A DNA stretch of 64,000 bases, from the NCBI GenBank assembly GCA_027596075.1, contig JADGJC010000143.1, positions 1 through 64,000 on the forward strand, given 5' to 3'. The position numbers and the translations under genes were made by a program. Source of the stretch: Rhizophlyctis rosea (Eukaryota; Chytridiomycota; Chytridiomycetes; Rhizophlyctidales; Rhizophlyctidaceae). Each line of letters opens with the position of its first letter. Position 1 is the stretch's first letter. The notes under the pieces were generated by a model. It saw only the letters and a list, made by a program, of their open reading frames with translations. It had not been told where the DNA came from and made no database searches. Of the stretch, positions 10,952 to 22,571 are shown one piece after another.

Positions 10952-13900
10952 ATGTTTGGTGAAAGTCAGGAAATCCTGCTGAATCTCCTCGATGGTGGAG
11001 TAATGGGGAAGCTTACCAGGGAGTTTGACTGGTCGAAAACCTCGGTAATTTCTGCAAAGACGCTGTTCCGTTTCAGGCTACTAATGGTCCAGAAATTACG
11101 CTGCTTGTAGGTTGGGCCCCGGTCGCAATGGCCTCCAACACTAACTGCAGCAGTCAACATCGTTCTTGCCACTCGCTTCCCCATCATCATTTTCTGGGGA
11201 GAGGATAGGTGGGCTTGCAATATGCGCATTCTGCAAGGAAATGAGGCCGCTCATATGGTGGTTCATTTTTAGACTTGTATTCTATAACGATGCGTACATC
11301 CAAATTTTGGGACCTAAACATCCAGGCTTGGGGATACCTGGTGCCAAACTTTGGAATGAGCTTTGGAATGATATTCTTGAAGATGTTCTGATTGCCGAAG
11401 GCGGGCAAACTGTGTGGCGGGATGACCGACATTTGCCCATGTTTCGGACTGGATATTTAGAAGAGGTCTGTGCGGTATCCAATCCCATCCACATAGGAAT
11501 TCAACACAGCAGGTGGCTAACCAATATTTATAGACATATTTTATTTTTTCAATGTCACCAATATTGGTGGAGGAGGACCGGATCGGTGGAATCATGTGCC
11601 CGTCATTTGGTAAGTTTAATGCGCTTCTGGCAGCAAACCTGACACGATTTCCTGACCTTCTGATCCTTCGGCAGAGGTTACCTACCGAGTGATTAATGCG
11701 CGGAGGCAGGCTCTTGTTCAAAAATTGGGCGAAAAGGCTGGCAAAGCAGGCTCAGTGGAGGAGGCCTGCCAACTAGCGATCCAAGCACTGGACACAGACC
11801 CATCGGATGTCCCGTTTACCCTCATCTACCTCATTGAGGGGGAGGGAAAGGGTAAAACTGTGAGTTGAGAAAGAATTTCTGCCAGTCCTTTCACCGTTCT
11901 TTATTGAAGTTGCTTGTTGCTATATACAGGCGGAACTAAAGGGATCAACTGGAGTGGATAGGACGCACCCAGTCGCCATAGATAGTGTACCCCTTCACTT
12001 CGATGTGCCAAGCGTTTTTCCTATACGAGAAGTAATATCCTCGTCCACCGCACAATATGTTTCCATCCCAGAATCCATCGGTTCTTCTTTACCATGCGGC
12101 CCACTCCGAAGCCCGTATCCTGTTGAATGCTCCATTCTGCCAGTTATGGATGCAAGGTTGAATGCTGTAGGAGTCATCATCATGGGTGTCAACCCACGGA
12201 GGCGACTGGATGATGATTACAAGCAGTGGCAAATGATGGTGGCTCGGCAAATCGCGGGGAACATTTCGAGTGCAAAGGCTCTAGAAGCGGAGAGGAAGCG
12301 ACGGCGAGAAGTAGAAGAGATTGAAAGGATGAGGAGACAGTTTTTCGAAGGGGTGTCCCATGAGTTCAGGTAGGAAGTTATGTCATTGCCCATTCGTGAT
12401 GAAATTCCAACCTTATCTTCTGGTTCAGGACACCATTGACTTTGATTCTGGGTCCCATTGAAGAAGCTATAAAACGCGGCGGGCTACCCAAGGATCTTGC
12501 TGCGGATCTAAATGTCGCCCATCGCAATTCGTTGCGGCTATTGAAGATGGTTACAACTCTCCTGGACTTCTCAAGAATAGGTGTGTCTCGCTTGATCTGT
12601 GTATACCAATCCCATATTAAAAAATCAAAAAGAGGCGGGCCGGCTACAAGCACATTACCGACCAACACAAATACCGAATCTTTTCCGGGACCTCTGCGGC
12701 GTGTTTCGGTCGGCTATACAACGAGCTCGGCTTTCGTTCAATGTCAATATACCAGCATCAACACGAGGAACCTTTTATGTGGATGTGGATTTGGTGGAAA
12801 AGATCGCGTACAATCTTCTGAGTAACGCGCTAAAATGCACAACCCACGGGGCGATATCAGTTTCTCTATGGGAGATTGGGGTGGATGACGATGTTTCTCA
12901 GGACTCAGCTTTGTTGACGAGTTCAAGGGATGCTGGCGGCAAAGAGTTGGGTAGTGGAGTAGTGATTGAAGTGCGTGATACGGGAGTGGGAATTTCAAAG
13001 AAGGATCTCCCAAGAGTTTTTGAGCGATTTTACCGGGCGTCGGAAAGTGTCATTGGGGGAAACGATGATGAGGAGGACAGCGATGCGGAAAAAAGTCCTG
13101 CGCGTGCTGAAGCTGAGAAAATCAAGCGATTTGAGAGAAGGTCGAATGAAGGCACGGGCATTGGTTTGGCTTTGACATTGTAAGTTGACTAGCAGAGCAG
13201 ATTTAATCACCCGCGCAACTCCCGTTTCTGATGCTGACTCCCCAGAGAACTCGTTAAATTGCACGGCGGAAAAGTATGGGTTGCCTGGAGTGAAGTTGGC
13301 AAAGGGAGCGCATTCCGGGTTTGGTTACCAAGCGGGAAGGATCATTTAGATAAGGATAAAGTTCAGGACAACTTTGGGATCGTTGATATTGGAAGTGGTG
13401 GTGGAGAAGGCCGTGGTGTGAGTGAACAGTATGTGCAGGAGGCGATGGGGTGGGTAGGGAAAGGTAGCGGGGATGAGGAGGCTCGATCGGATTTTTCTGG
13501 GGAATCGGAAACCACGCTTGTGGCCCCTAAAGGAGGTGAACGAGATGGAGAGAAAGAAAGCCGGATCCCCCTTCCAGTAACTTGGAGCGCAACAGGTGCA
13601 GGTGCAGATGATGGAACTCCTACGCCTTACATCTTGTTCGTATATTGTTGTCTTCTCCTGTGCTGAGGTCATCATTCCTAATGTCCTGGTGCAGGGTATG
13701 TGACGACAACCACGACATGGCTAATTACCTGCAGAATCTCCTCTCTCCGTTGGCGCCTGTACAGATTGTTCACAACGGTCATGCTGCCCTGATGAAGTGC
13801 CGATCAAGACCACCGAGTCTCATCCTCTCCGATGTCATGATGCCAGTAATGGATGGGTTTACACTGGTTCACCACATCCGAACCGATCCGTCTGAAGCCC

Positions 13901-16450
13901 TGAGACTGGCACCAATCATACTTCTCTCTGCCCGCGCAGGTGAAGAAGCGCGTGTAGAAGGCGTGGAACGTGGAGCGGATGATTATTTGGCGAAACCATT
14001 CAGTGCCAAGGAGCTTGTCGCCAGAGTTCGGACCCATTTGGAACTGGGACGATTGAGGAGGGAGCTCGTGCAGTTGGCTAAATTGAGTTCCGTTGGAGTC
14101 GTGAGAACTGACGCAAAGGGAAAAGTATTATATCGGAGTCAGCGGATGGTGGTATTGAGTGGCGCGACTGGTGAAGAATTCAATGCTAACATTGTAAGTC
14201 TGAGAATGACACTGTTCCTCCCTGCAGTATCGCTGATCCGACTCATCATTCCCTAGCATCCGGATGACCGACCCAATGTCACACATCTCTGGGATAAATG
14301 TCTTACCAGCAAATCGTGCTGCCGCATGGAATTTCGATTCGTGCACCCGGATGGGAGAATTGTGTGGGTTCTTACACAGTGGGAGCCGGAATTGAACGAA
14401 GACGGAAAGGTGCAAGCATTTGTGGGTGCGGTTACAGACATTACTGAACGGGTGGAGGCACAGAAAAGGCAGTTGCAAGAGGTGAAACGCTTGCAATCTT
14501 CAATGCATTGACCCTTGAAGATATTGATGGTTTTCTCTATTAGGCGGAAGATAACCGAAAGGCTCAGGAGATGTTTATCGATATGATTTGTCATGAGATC
14601 AGAAATCCTTTGAACGCCAGTATGTGTTTATATCCTGATATCATCCTAATGGCAAAAATCTGATGCTAACTTTCCCCAGTCTACAACAATACCGACCTAC
14701 TGCGAAGTGGTCTCAAAAAACGGACCGGGATCGCCATGCAATTGAAGCATCTTTCCGAAACGTCGAACGAGCCACCAATCGGGTTGATGGACTTGAAAAC
14801 GGCATTTGAGCAACTCGCGTTTGATCAGGAATGTTTGGACGCTATCGAGTCATGTGCCGCACATCAAAAAGTCATCACGGACGATGTGCTGCATCTAAGT
14901 CGATTGCGTCACGGGAAGGTAGTGATGCGACGCGAAGAGCGTAGACGATTTTTGGTCACCAGCGTATTAGAAAGCGTGAGGAAAATGTTTTGGGCAGAGG
15001 TGGACCGCTTAGGAGTAACGTTGAAAGTTGAGTTTTCGTCGGACATTCCGGAGGTGAAGGGCGATGCTGTATGGGGTGATCCGGACAGGTTAGGGCAGGT
15101 TTTGATCAAGTAAGTGTTCTGCGTGCAAGTGGCGTTGAAGCAACCCGGGGCCGGATGCTCATGACGCTCCATCAGTCTGATCAGCAATGCAATCAAATTC
15201 ACTCAACATTCCGCGGAACGTCGGATTCATCTTGTCATGACCTGTAAACCATTGGAGACCCAGACACATACGGAGAAGGGCGAATCCGTGGATGATATCG
15301 TTCTCTTCGCACGCGTTTCGGACAGTGGAATTGGAATGTCCCAGGAAGCCCAAACAAAGCTTTTCCAGCGGTTTTCGCAAGCTACCATCAGGACCTACCG
15401 AGAATACGGAGGGTAAGTTCGAGGTAGATGCATAAATTTAATATGTGCTCAATCTCATAATCTGCATCTCAGCTCGGGTCTCGGGCTCCACATCTCTAAG
15501 CAGATGGTGCAAGTGATGGGTGGGGATATCACGGTGGAATCGGAATTAGGAAAGGGTACGACCTTCTCCTTCTGGGTCCGAGTTGGTAGGGATAAAGAAA
15601 GTTACAAGATGGATGGACAGCATGGTGGAAACAATGGAGTTGGGGTAGCCGTACGGCCTCTTAGCACACCCGGTTTATCTGCGAATATGGAGAAAGTGCA
15701 TCGGGAGGTGCTGGAGAGGGTGGACTCGAAGTGTTTACTGGAAGGTGTTCAAAATCTGAGTTTGAAAGGACAGGCGCAGGATGTGACCAATGGCCTGTCT
15801 GGTCGGGGTGATACTGTAGAGAAGCGACAAATTCACGTGTTGGGTATGTTGGTCTCTTTGCGACGTGCAGTCATTGTTTCATTCTAACAATGTCGTTTTT
15901 GGAATGGTCACTTCATATAGTTGTTGAAGGTGAGACGACCCCAATGACATTGATTTCAGCTTCCACGGTGACTCACGGCCTGGTTCATACAGATAACCTG
16001 ATCAATCAGCGGGTTTTGACTCGCCAATTGGAAATGAACGGGTTCATCACGACGGTGGCGAATAATGGCGTAGAGGCTGTGAAGGCGGTTGAGAACGCCA
16101 ACATTGATGTAGTTCTGATGGATGTCGAAATGCCAGGTAAGCATCCTGACTGACTTGCTAGATATATGTCTTCTCATTGTACTCCTCCAGTGATGGATGG
16201 CATTGATGCGACGGTGCGCATTCGGCAATGTGAGCGAGGAGAGCAGATCAGGGAAGGTGTCGCCGCTGCGTTAGTCGCAGGCACCCATGTGCCTATCATT
16301 GGTCTGTCAGGTAACGCACGACGTGAACATCGTGACCGAGCAATCGAAGCAGGAATGGATGACTATGTTGTCAAGCCCTACAACAAGGTTGATTTATTTG
16401 AACTTTTGCAAAAGTGGGCAAAAATTAGACGTTTAGAAGAAGTGTACTGA
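10952..16450 (+). CDS. Hybrid histidine kinase with two kinase cores and two receiver domains
   Basis: About 18 exons. Order read from the splice joins: a PAS-like sensor (FWGEDRLVFYNDAYIQILG), a GAF-like domain, HisKA with His in VSHEFRTPL, HATPase (N box LLSNALKC, VRDTGVGI, GTGIGLAL), a receiver with phospho-Asp in LILSDVMMPVMDG and Lys in LAKPFS, a second PAS domain, a second HisKA with His in MICHEIRNPLN, a second HATPase (NLISNAIKFT, VSDSGIGM, GSGLGLHI), and a final receiver with Asp in VVLMDVEMPVMDG and Lys in VVKPYNK. All phospho-residues are present. It would sense an intracellular cue and relay phosphate through a histidine phosphotransfer protein; ligand and output are unknown. A 9-nt exon at 15921-15929 lies in the last receiver. 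The start at 10952 is the first in-frame ATG; an upstream exon is possible. Confidence 0.9.
15921..15929 (+). other. 9-nt microexon in the hybrid histidine kinase
   Basis: The exon TTGTTGAAG is flanked by CATATAG before it and GTGAGA after it. It restores the receiver start as HVLVVEDN, with VVE coming from this exon. Without it the frame and the receiver acidic pocket are lost. Phase 1 on both sides fits the neighbouring exons. Confidence 0.8.
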
Positions 16451-18772
16451 ATGGCTTCCGGTGCACTTGAGCTTAGGTCTGTACATGATTCATAATCTGT
16501 AAATATTGAATGGTAGAGATAGAATTACTGTTTGGCAGTTTAACTACTGATCTACAATGCCATTCGTGTATCGTTTCTGTTGTATGAACATGTCCGCGAT
16601 ATTTGGCCAAGGACTACGAACGTTCTCGCTACACAACGCAGTTGAGAGCAATTGGATCCAAACGGCAAGGGATACCATAGAACCGCAGGAATCAAAACAA
16701 TACAACCCGCCCGCAGTACCGGTCTAGCCTGTAGCGTTCGCTTTTGCTGAAAGACCGGGAGGGCAAACCTTTTTTTTCGCCAACTCCTCCGGTTAACCAG
16801 CCTGGTGCAAAATCATTCCATCCACTTAGACATTTTTGTTCATTAACCTAAATGAGGAAACACTTAAACCAGATAAGGAAATTTGGAGTGTCCTAAGGTC
16901 TGCTTCCCCGCTCTTTGAAGGCTGGCGTAACGGCCATAAAGTAAGGGTCCATGTGGAAAGGTTCAGAATTGACCCTGACCGGGGCGCAGCAACGGACCAT
17001 TGGCGAGGAGGCTCGGCTTGTTTTCTGCCGAGTTGTTCCCACAGTCATGCTGGTCATACGCAACACTTATTTGTGTAACTAAATTGACCCAAGGTTGGTT
17101 ATGTGGCATCCAGGGGGTGTCAGCTCAGCACCTCAATGGTCCTTCATTCAGTGGTGGGTGAATAGACAACTCCACAGTGAGAGGCACGACCCAAATTCCC
17201 TTGTTTTCTGAATGATTACCCTTCTTGTGCAGTCACTCGTTCAGGTCTTACCTCAGTCGTTCGATCATCGGAGGGTCTCAAAGGTCCAAAAGTTCCAAAT
17301 GAAGATGACCAGCAGCACCCGGCTGTGGTAAAGTTGTGGATTTTAACGAACACGCTGCCGGAGCATGTTTGGTGACACAGCATTAATTTTAATGTAGGTT
17401 GTACGCCATAGCAAATCGTTCACAGAGCAGATTGGGCTGATTGACCTCATTTTCTATTTCCAGTTTGTGTGCTATTATAGTGGTGTTGGGGAGCAACATT
17501 CGTGGAATCGTGGGTCCTCTGATCTTGGACTCGAGTTTCGCATAGAGGCGTACGGTAAGTGTTGGTTTGCCCCGTGGATGCCGGAAGGCGCGGGTGCTGC
17601 AAGCCTGCAACGATCGTGGAAGGCATTTTGGCGGTCAGGACAAGGCGGGGGTGCAGCAAGAATGGGAGGGTGCCACTGCCATCATGCATCATACATATCA
17701 ATTTTATGCAAGTGGCCCGCGCACATGAAAGCATGAAAAGCGCGCCCTCACCTCGCAATTGGGCTGCTAAATCACCAGACTCACCACCACTGACCACTGA
17801 CTGGATGTGTGCGGCCGCCGCGGTGCGTTTCACACGCTATTGAACAAATGACTGGATATGCAATGTGCATGATTCTGATCATGCAGGATGGCCGCTGATC
17901 GACTGGGCCCCTGGGCTGATTTCCGGCATCTGATTCTGCAGTATGGACTACTGTATGGAAGATGCTTGCAGCTGTTTTGAGGGTTGCAATCGCTACAACA
18001 CCCCCCCCCCCCCCCCCCCATCTATTCAGAGTATTCAAGAACCATTGGCACAAGTCAAGATAATATGAAAGTTTGGGCCCCCCGCCTTGTCTCCTTGAAA
18101 TTGAGCAGAACGAGTCCCTGACAAATTGGGTCCAAAACTGGAAGGTTTTGCATGTGATGGGGCTCGAAAAAGTGGAATACAGTTTCTTGATGCGCCAATT
18201 TCCAAATACACAAACTACAACGGATCCGGGATGACGGTCCGAAAGGACCCGCGGGCTACGACGCACATCAGCACATCTGCCCACGAGCTTGCAATTGGCA
18301 ATTGCGAAGGGAAAGGCAGACACACAGTGTCCCCATTGCAACTTGCTGACCTGCGAATCGTTGGGAAGGACCTTCCCAAATAATATTCACTCTCGTGCAG
18401 AAAGGAACTCTAGGATGAAGGCCTCCAGATTGACAATCGTTTCGCTGGGCGTTCCTGTGGGCAGGCCGCCAGCGGTTTGAGCCCTATCTGCAAGCGTTTT
18501 ATCATATAGATACCCCAGGTGTTTTGGTCCCTTGCCCACTCCACCCATCTCTCTGCCCATGTACGCTGGATGCCAGCCAAACGTGCAGTGTTAGATTCAA
18601 CAGGCTCTGCGTGCTATTCCCACAAGTTACTGGTTGCAGGCAATCATTCACTGATACAAAAACGACAAGCGCCATAACGTACTTGTTGCTTCACTTCTAC
18701 CTGTGCATTCCCGAAGTAAATAAACAAACGCGTGTCCGAACCTTACCAAACCCGCAGACAGCCCGCGACGCC
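16451..18772. other. Long intergenic region, no supported gene
   Basis: Open frames here (the largest at 17781-18341, minus) have atypical composition and no splice or family support. A run of 19 C lies at 18001-18019. Otherwise nothing was recognised. The right part would be the promoter of the Ser/Pro-rich gene. Confidence 0.5.
18001..18019. repeat. Poly(C) tract, 19 nt
   Basis: An uninterrupted run of 19 C. A longer C/G tract elsewhere in the window (55.8 kb) coincides with an assembly gap, so the length here may be unreliable. Confidence 0.9.
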
Positions 18773-20800
18773 ATGCGCGCTCCCTCTCAATCTTCCACAT
18801 CGACGACTTCGACAGACACCACTCGAACGCCTACCATTCTTCCCATCCTCTCTTCCTTCCCCGATCCACCCTCCCACATACCAGACAGTCTTCCCGCCAT
18901 CGATACCCGTCCTCGCTCTCGCTCTTTCAGCTCATCCCTTTCTCGACCATCACTGCCCACTCTCCTCGGTGGCAGTCCAAAGCAATCTGACGCCGTCAGA
19001 GGCCGTGCCAGAGCTTTGTCCGCATCTAGTGTAGGTAGCAGACTCGTCACAAACGGCCTCTCTGATCTAGTTGTTGGTTGTGACGGCACAGATGAAATTC
19101 ATGACTTCGCATCATCCCCGGACGTCTTGGGAAGACCCAGCTTAAGCTCCTTGAGATCGAGGAATTCGGACCATGAACGGCGTAATTTAGGCGCCTATCG
19201 ACTGTCCATATCTGGAGATGCAGTAGCTCCACGTCCGTCGATATCTATGGATGCTCTGCCGAGGTTTTCAATGGCGATAGAAGAACGTCCATCGAGAATC
19301 TCAATGTCGATTGAACACTCCGGCCCGCAATCTACTGTCCTATCTCAACTATCTTCCACATTCCCTGCCCGTCTTCCGTCACATACTCGCCAACGGGCTC
19401 TTTCGGCATCCAGCGCCACCAGCCCATCCTTACCCAGTCGCAAAATCAGAAGCAAAATTTGGTGGATCGGGCAGAGTCGGAATGCAGAGGAACCCCAAAA
19501 CCGTCTTCGGTTCGCAGGGGGTAATCGAAGCATGGATTCACTCATTGAGGATGAGACGTGGCAAACTCACGCTGATCGGTCACATCCATCTCCATCGAAC
19601 GAATTCGACGGTGATGATGAGTATAGACAGGAAGTGACGCCTCCAACATCACCCACACCCTCCACCCCTCGCGCTCCCGAGCTTTGCCATGTTCCTCGTT
19701 CGTACAGTCCTCCTTTGCAACCCGCATCCATCCTTATCCCCACTGCCAATACCCCACGTCGACCACGCGCTTTCTCAGAGTCCAGCGTGACTTCTGCCCC
19801 CGGTTCCCTCAAAGTTTCATTTCAAGAAAGTCCGATCCAGATAATACCAATTGTTCATACACCTGGCATGTCGGATGCGTCAACTCAAACCTCGGTGGAG
19901 GCTTCAACGGCTTCGGTTCCAGAAACCCGAGAACCAGTACCCCGAAGATCAATATCGCATGAACGGTTGTCCACCATGTCCCGATCGCAAACCGAAAAGC
20001 TGATATCGCCTGTGATCCCTGAACCTCCAACTTGTCGCCGGATGTCACGCGCTTTACATCCAACACTCAGTCCCATCACAGTGCATTCCCCCACCATGCA
20101 GGCTCCCCCTTCCCCACCAGCATCGCCACCAACCTCTCCCCTCCCCGGTTCCGTTCCAATCACTCATTCCCGCTCGCCCCGACCCCTCCGCCCTCGTGCC
20201 TTCTCCGCTTCCACGATTTTTACAAAACCTTCCATTCTGACCCGATCCAAACCGCATCTCTCCAGCAAAAGCACCAGCGACCTATCCGCTCAAAACGCCA
20301 ACGATGCCCGCCTCGTCCCACCCATTCCTCCAACATCACCAAAGAGCTCTCCCCGTCGTTTCTCAATCTCTCTGTCCGCGATTCCTGCGCTCTTTCATTC
20401 GCGTTCGAAATCAAACTTGAAGCACAAAGAAGGCATCAGCAGTACCACGTATGCAAACCTACCCCCTTCCCCACCTCCGTCCCCAACACCACTCGACAAC
20501 GATTTCCTTGGACAGAGCCCACCTTCCCCATCCTTTCCAATTCCAACGCGCCAACCTTCAACTCTTCGCGCACCTGCCAAGCGTAGACCCCGCTTCACAT
20601 CTCTCGCTACTCTCCTTACCCGTCCCCTGAAATCAAAGAAGGGCAAGCACCCCGTCTACATCTATTCCGCTGCCAATTTGACACAGAAAGAGCTGGTTGT
20701 GGGCGGATCAGCTCCGCTATTGGGTGCAAGCGCAAGGGTTGTTAGGGAAGCTGCCGACAGAGCTGAGAGCTCGCCGGAGCTAGTTACTGCGGTGGAATGA
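18773..20800 (+). CDS. Ser/Pro-rich protein with repeated RxRAxSxS motifs
   Basis: A single uninterrupted frame of 675 codons from an ATG at 18773, ending in TGA. The frame stays open upstream to 18524, but the composition before 18773 is not similar, so this ATG was chosen. The protein is low-complexity, rich in Ser, Pro, Arg and Thr, and probably disordered. A motif recurs: RPRSRSFSSS near residue 46, RARALSASS near 78, then RQRALSASS, RPRAFSESS and RPRAFSAST. Such Arg-x-x-Ser sites are typical targets of basophilic kinases such as PKA, and of 14-3-3 binding; that is inference. No folded domain was recognised. It may be a cortical or signalling scaffold, but no function is assigned. Confidence 0.75.
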   Translation: MRAPSQSSTSTTSTDTTRTPTILPILSSFPDPPSHIPDSLPAIDTRPRSRSFSSSLSRPSLPTLLGGSPKQSDAVRGRARALSASSVGSRLVTNGLSDLVVGCDGTDEIHDFASSPDVLGRPSLSSLRSRNSDHERRNLGAYRLSISGDAVAPRPSISMDALPRFSMAIEERPSRISMSIEHSGPQSTVLSQLSSTFPARLPSHTRQRALSASSATSPSLPSRKIRSKIWWIGQSRNAEEPQNRLRFAGGNRSMDSLIEDETWQTHADRSHPSPSNEFDGDDEYRQEVTPPTSPTPSTPRAPELCHVPRSYSPPLQPASILIPTANTPRRPRAFSESSVTSAPGSLKVSFQESPIQIIPIVHTPGMSDASTQTSVEASTASVPETREPVPRRSISHERLSTMSRSQTEKLISPVIPEPPTCRRMSRALHPTLSPITVHSPTMQAPPSPPASPPTSPLPGSVPITHSRSPRPLRPRAFSASTIFTKPSILTRSKPHLSSKSTSDLSAQNANDARLVPPIPPTSPKSSPRRFSISLSAIPALFHSRSKSNLKHKEGISSTTYANLPPSPPPSPTPLDNDFLGQSPPSPSFPIPTRQPSTLRAPAKRRPRFTSLATLLTRPLKSKKGKHPVYIYSAANLTQKELVVGGSAPLLGASARVVREAADRAESSPELVTAVE

Positions 20801-21596
20801 GTAAGTAATTGGATTGGTGGGCCCTCGCAATGGAGTTGTTCCTCTAGAGGGTTCGACACGGTAAATTTTTAGTTATACATAATAGTAAGATTAGATAATG
20901 TCGGATGAATTTCGATTGAAATAGTTTAGTACAAGTGAAAGAATTACACCGGCTATCGGTGGAATTCGGCAGAGTCGTGGCTATACAGTAGAGTTGATAG
21001 GTGAAGATCGAACATAATAGTAGTTGTAATCAGTATATGTCAAAGTAAAAAGTCGAATCAAGTTTTCCCACACCAATCGACAGCACGGCCAGGAAGAGAC
21101 AGTCGGAAGTGTATATTTGTAAACAAATGCTTTGGTCGACAAGCTCTTGTGACGGATGAAGGATGGATGCAACTGCCTCTGTAACATGCGAGACACAAGA
21201 TTGTTCTGTTTTCAAAATGATGTGCGCAGGCGAAGGCTGCCCAAGAATTTTACCCTCCACGATAATCCCAATTCATCGGTTCGCGCGAACTCGCCTGAGT
21301 ATCGGGTAAACACGTCTCTACCAACGACTTGCGAAGCAGACGCAACCTACTTGCTGGATATTATGCGCACCCTGTATCATAAGATTCGACATGGCCCTCG
21401 TCCGAGCTCGTTGCGCCTGCAATGTGCCCTATGCATCTGCTCGACTGCTCTCACTTGCGCCAAGACCTGGGGGTCCGGCCCAAAAGGCAGCTGTGAACGA
21501 TGAAGCTTCGGCAATAGGTGAAGAGGTGGAGCGGGATTGAACGATCGACACATTTCAATCGCGCAGTTCAATTTGAGTAACACCCCATCAGGGTTC
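20801..21596. other. Intergenic, convergent 3' regions
   Basis: This lies between the end of the Ser/Pro-rich gene and the end of minus-strand exons at 21597. It is A/T-richer around 20860-21010, consistent with 3' UTR and terminators. No gene was seen. Confidence 0.5.
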
Positions 21597-22451
21597 CTAC
21601 TTGACAGTTGTCGCGAACAACTTTGCAAACTCAGGGAGCTGCAGTGCGGGAACAGTACCGGGTAAGATGATGGTGCGAAAAAATGAGCTGATGCTTGTTA
21701 CGTTGTCAAGAGTAAAGGGTGGTTCGATATTGATGTATGGGATGTTGTGCGTCTTATAGAACATTTCGATAGAAGGTGGCGGGCGATAAGTGACCAATGT
21801 TCTGGTATACTCCCAGGGTGTCAAGGAAGTTTTTTAGTTTTGTGTTTGATCAGATTTGTGCGGTTGGGGGGCATAGGTTGCATTGAGATAGTCCAAGAAC
21901 GCGTGGGCGTAGGTTTGGAAAAGAGGGGTAGGATCTCCATAGGCGTCAAAAAGGGTCCAGATCTGCATGACGGGAGGGGAGGGTTGCGGGCATGGCAAGG
22001 GCTAGGCAGGTGGGTACTGTTGCAGATAGTATGCAGCTGAGCATAGTATGATGCAACTGGCGCCGATTGAACAAGACGCTGAATCGGACCATTCACCTGT
22101 GGATGAAGAGGAGGCGACCGGAGGGGCGAGTGCCTGACTTATGGAGGATGCACGAAAGGCATTTGAGAACGAGGCACGGTTACAGAAAGTGGCAAAGAAG
22201 TCATTGGAGGGGAGGATGCCGATGAAAAGGACGGGAGCGCAGGTGGCGTCAAGGCAGCAGGGGGTCCATCCGCACGGCATGATGCGGTAGTGTTCATAAT
22301 GTTGAGAAGGAAGGCAGAGGGAGAATGCCACGAGATGGGCACTGGTTGTTCCATGTGAAACATTCCCACATTCCAAAGCCTCCCTTTTGGCGAGTGCTTG
22401 TTCCTCTGCGTTTTTACAAGGACCCTCGCGCCATTTCCCGCTCTTTCCCAC
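21597..22451 (-). pseudogene. Unassigned minus-strand exons, frame inconsistent
   Basis: Several stretches read as protein but in different frames. One begins CAPVLFIGILPSNDFF (about 22235). Another begins IWTLFDAYGDPTPLF after an acceptor at about 21968. A final one has PPSIEMFYKTHNIPYI and ends in TAG at 21597. The last two are separated by an A-rich tract (CAAAACTAAAAAAC) with no usable donor, so either a frameshift or a sequence error divides them. No family was recognised with confidence. It sits just downstream of the PDXDC1-like gene on the same strand and looks separate from it. Confidence 0.4.
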
Positions 22452-22571
22452 GCAGGCACAATCCCGGCATCTGTAAGATACATTTGGTGCAATTATTGTG
22501 GGTATTTCAGATGGCTACAGATGCAAGTCGTCGCGGTGTAATAACAGCGGCATTGAATATCAGTCAACCAT

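Noticed and set aside
17781..18341. 186-codon minus-strand ORF across the poly(C) tract
   Set aside because: Contains a Gly run made by the C tract, no start context, no domain-like pattern and no introns.
18524..18772. Upstream extension of the Ser/Pro-rich ORF by 83 codons
   Set aside because: Composition changes abruptly (Cys-rich, hydrophobic); the ATG at 18773 starts the Ser/Thr/Pro-rich region.
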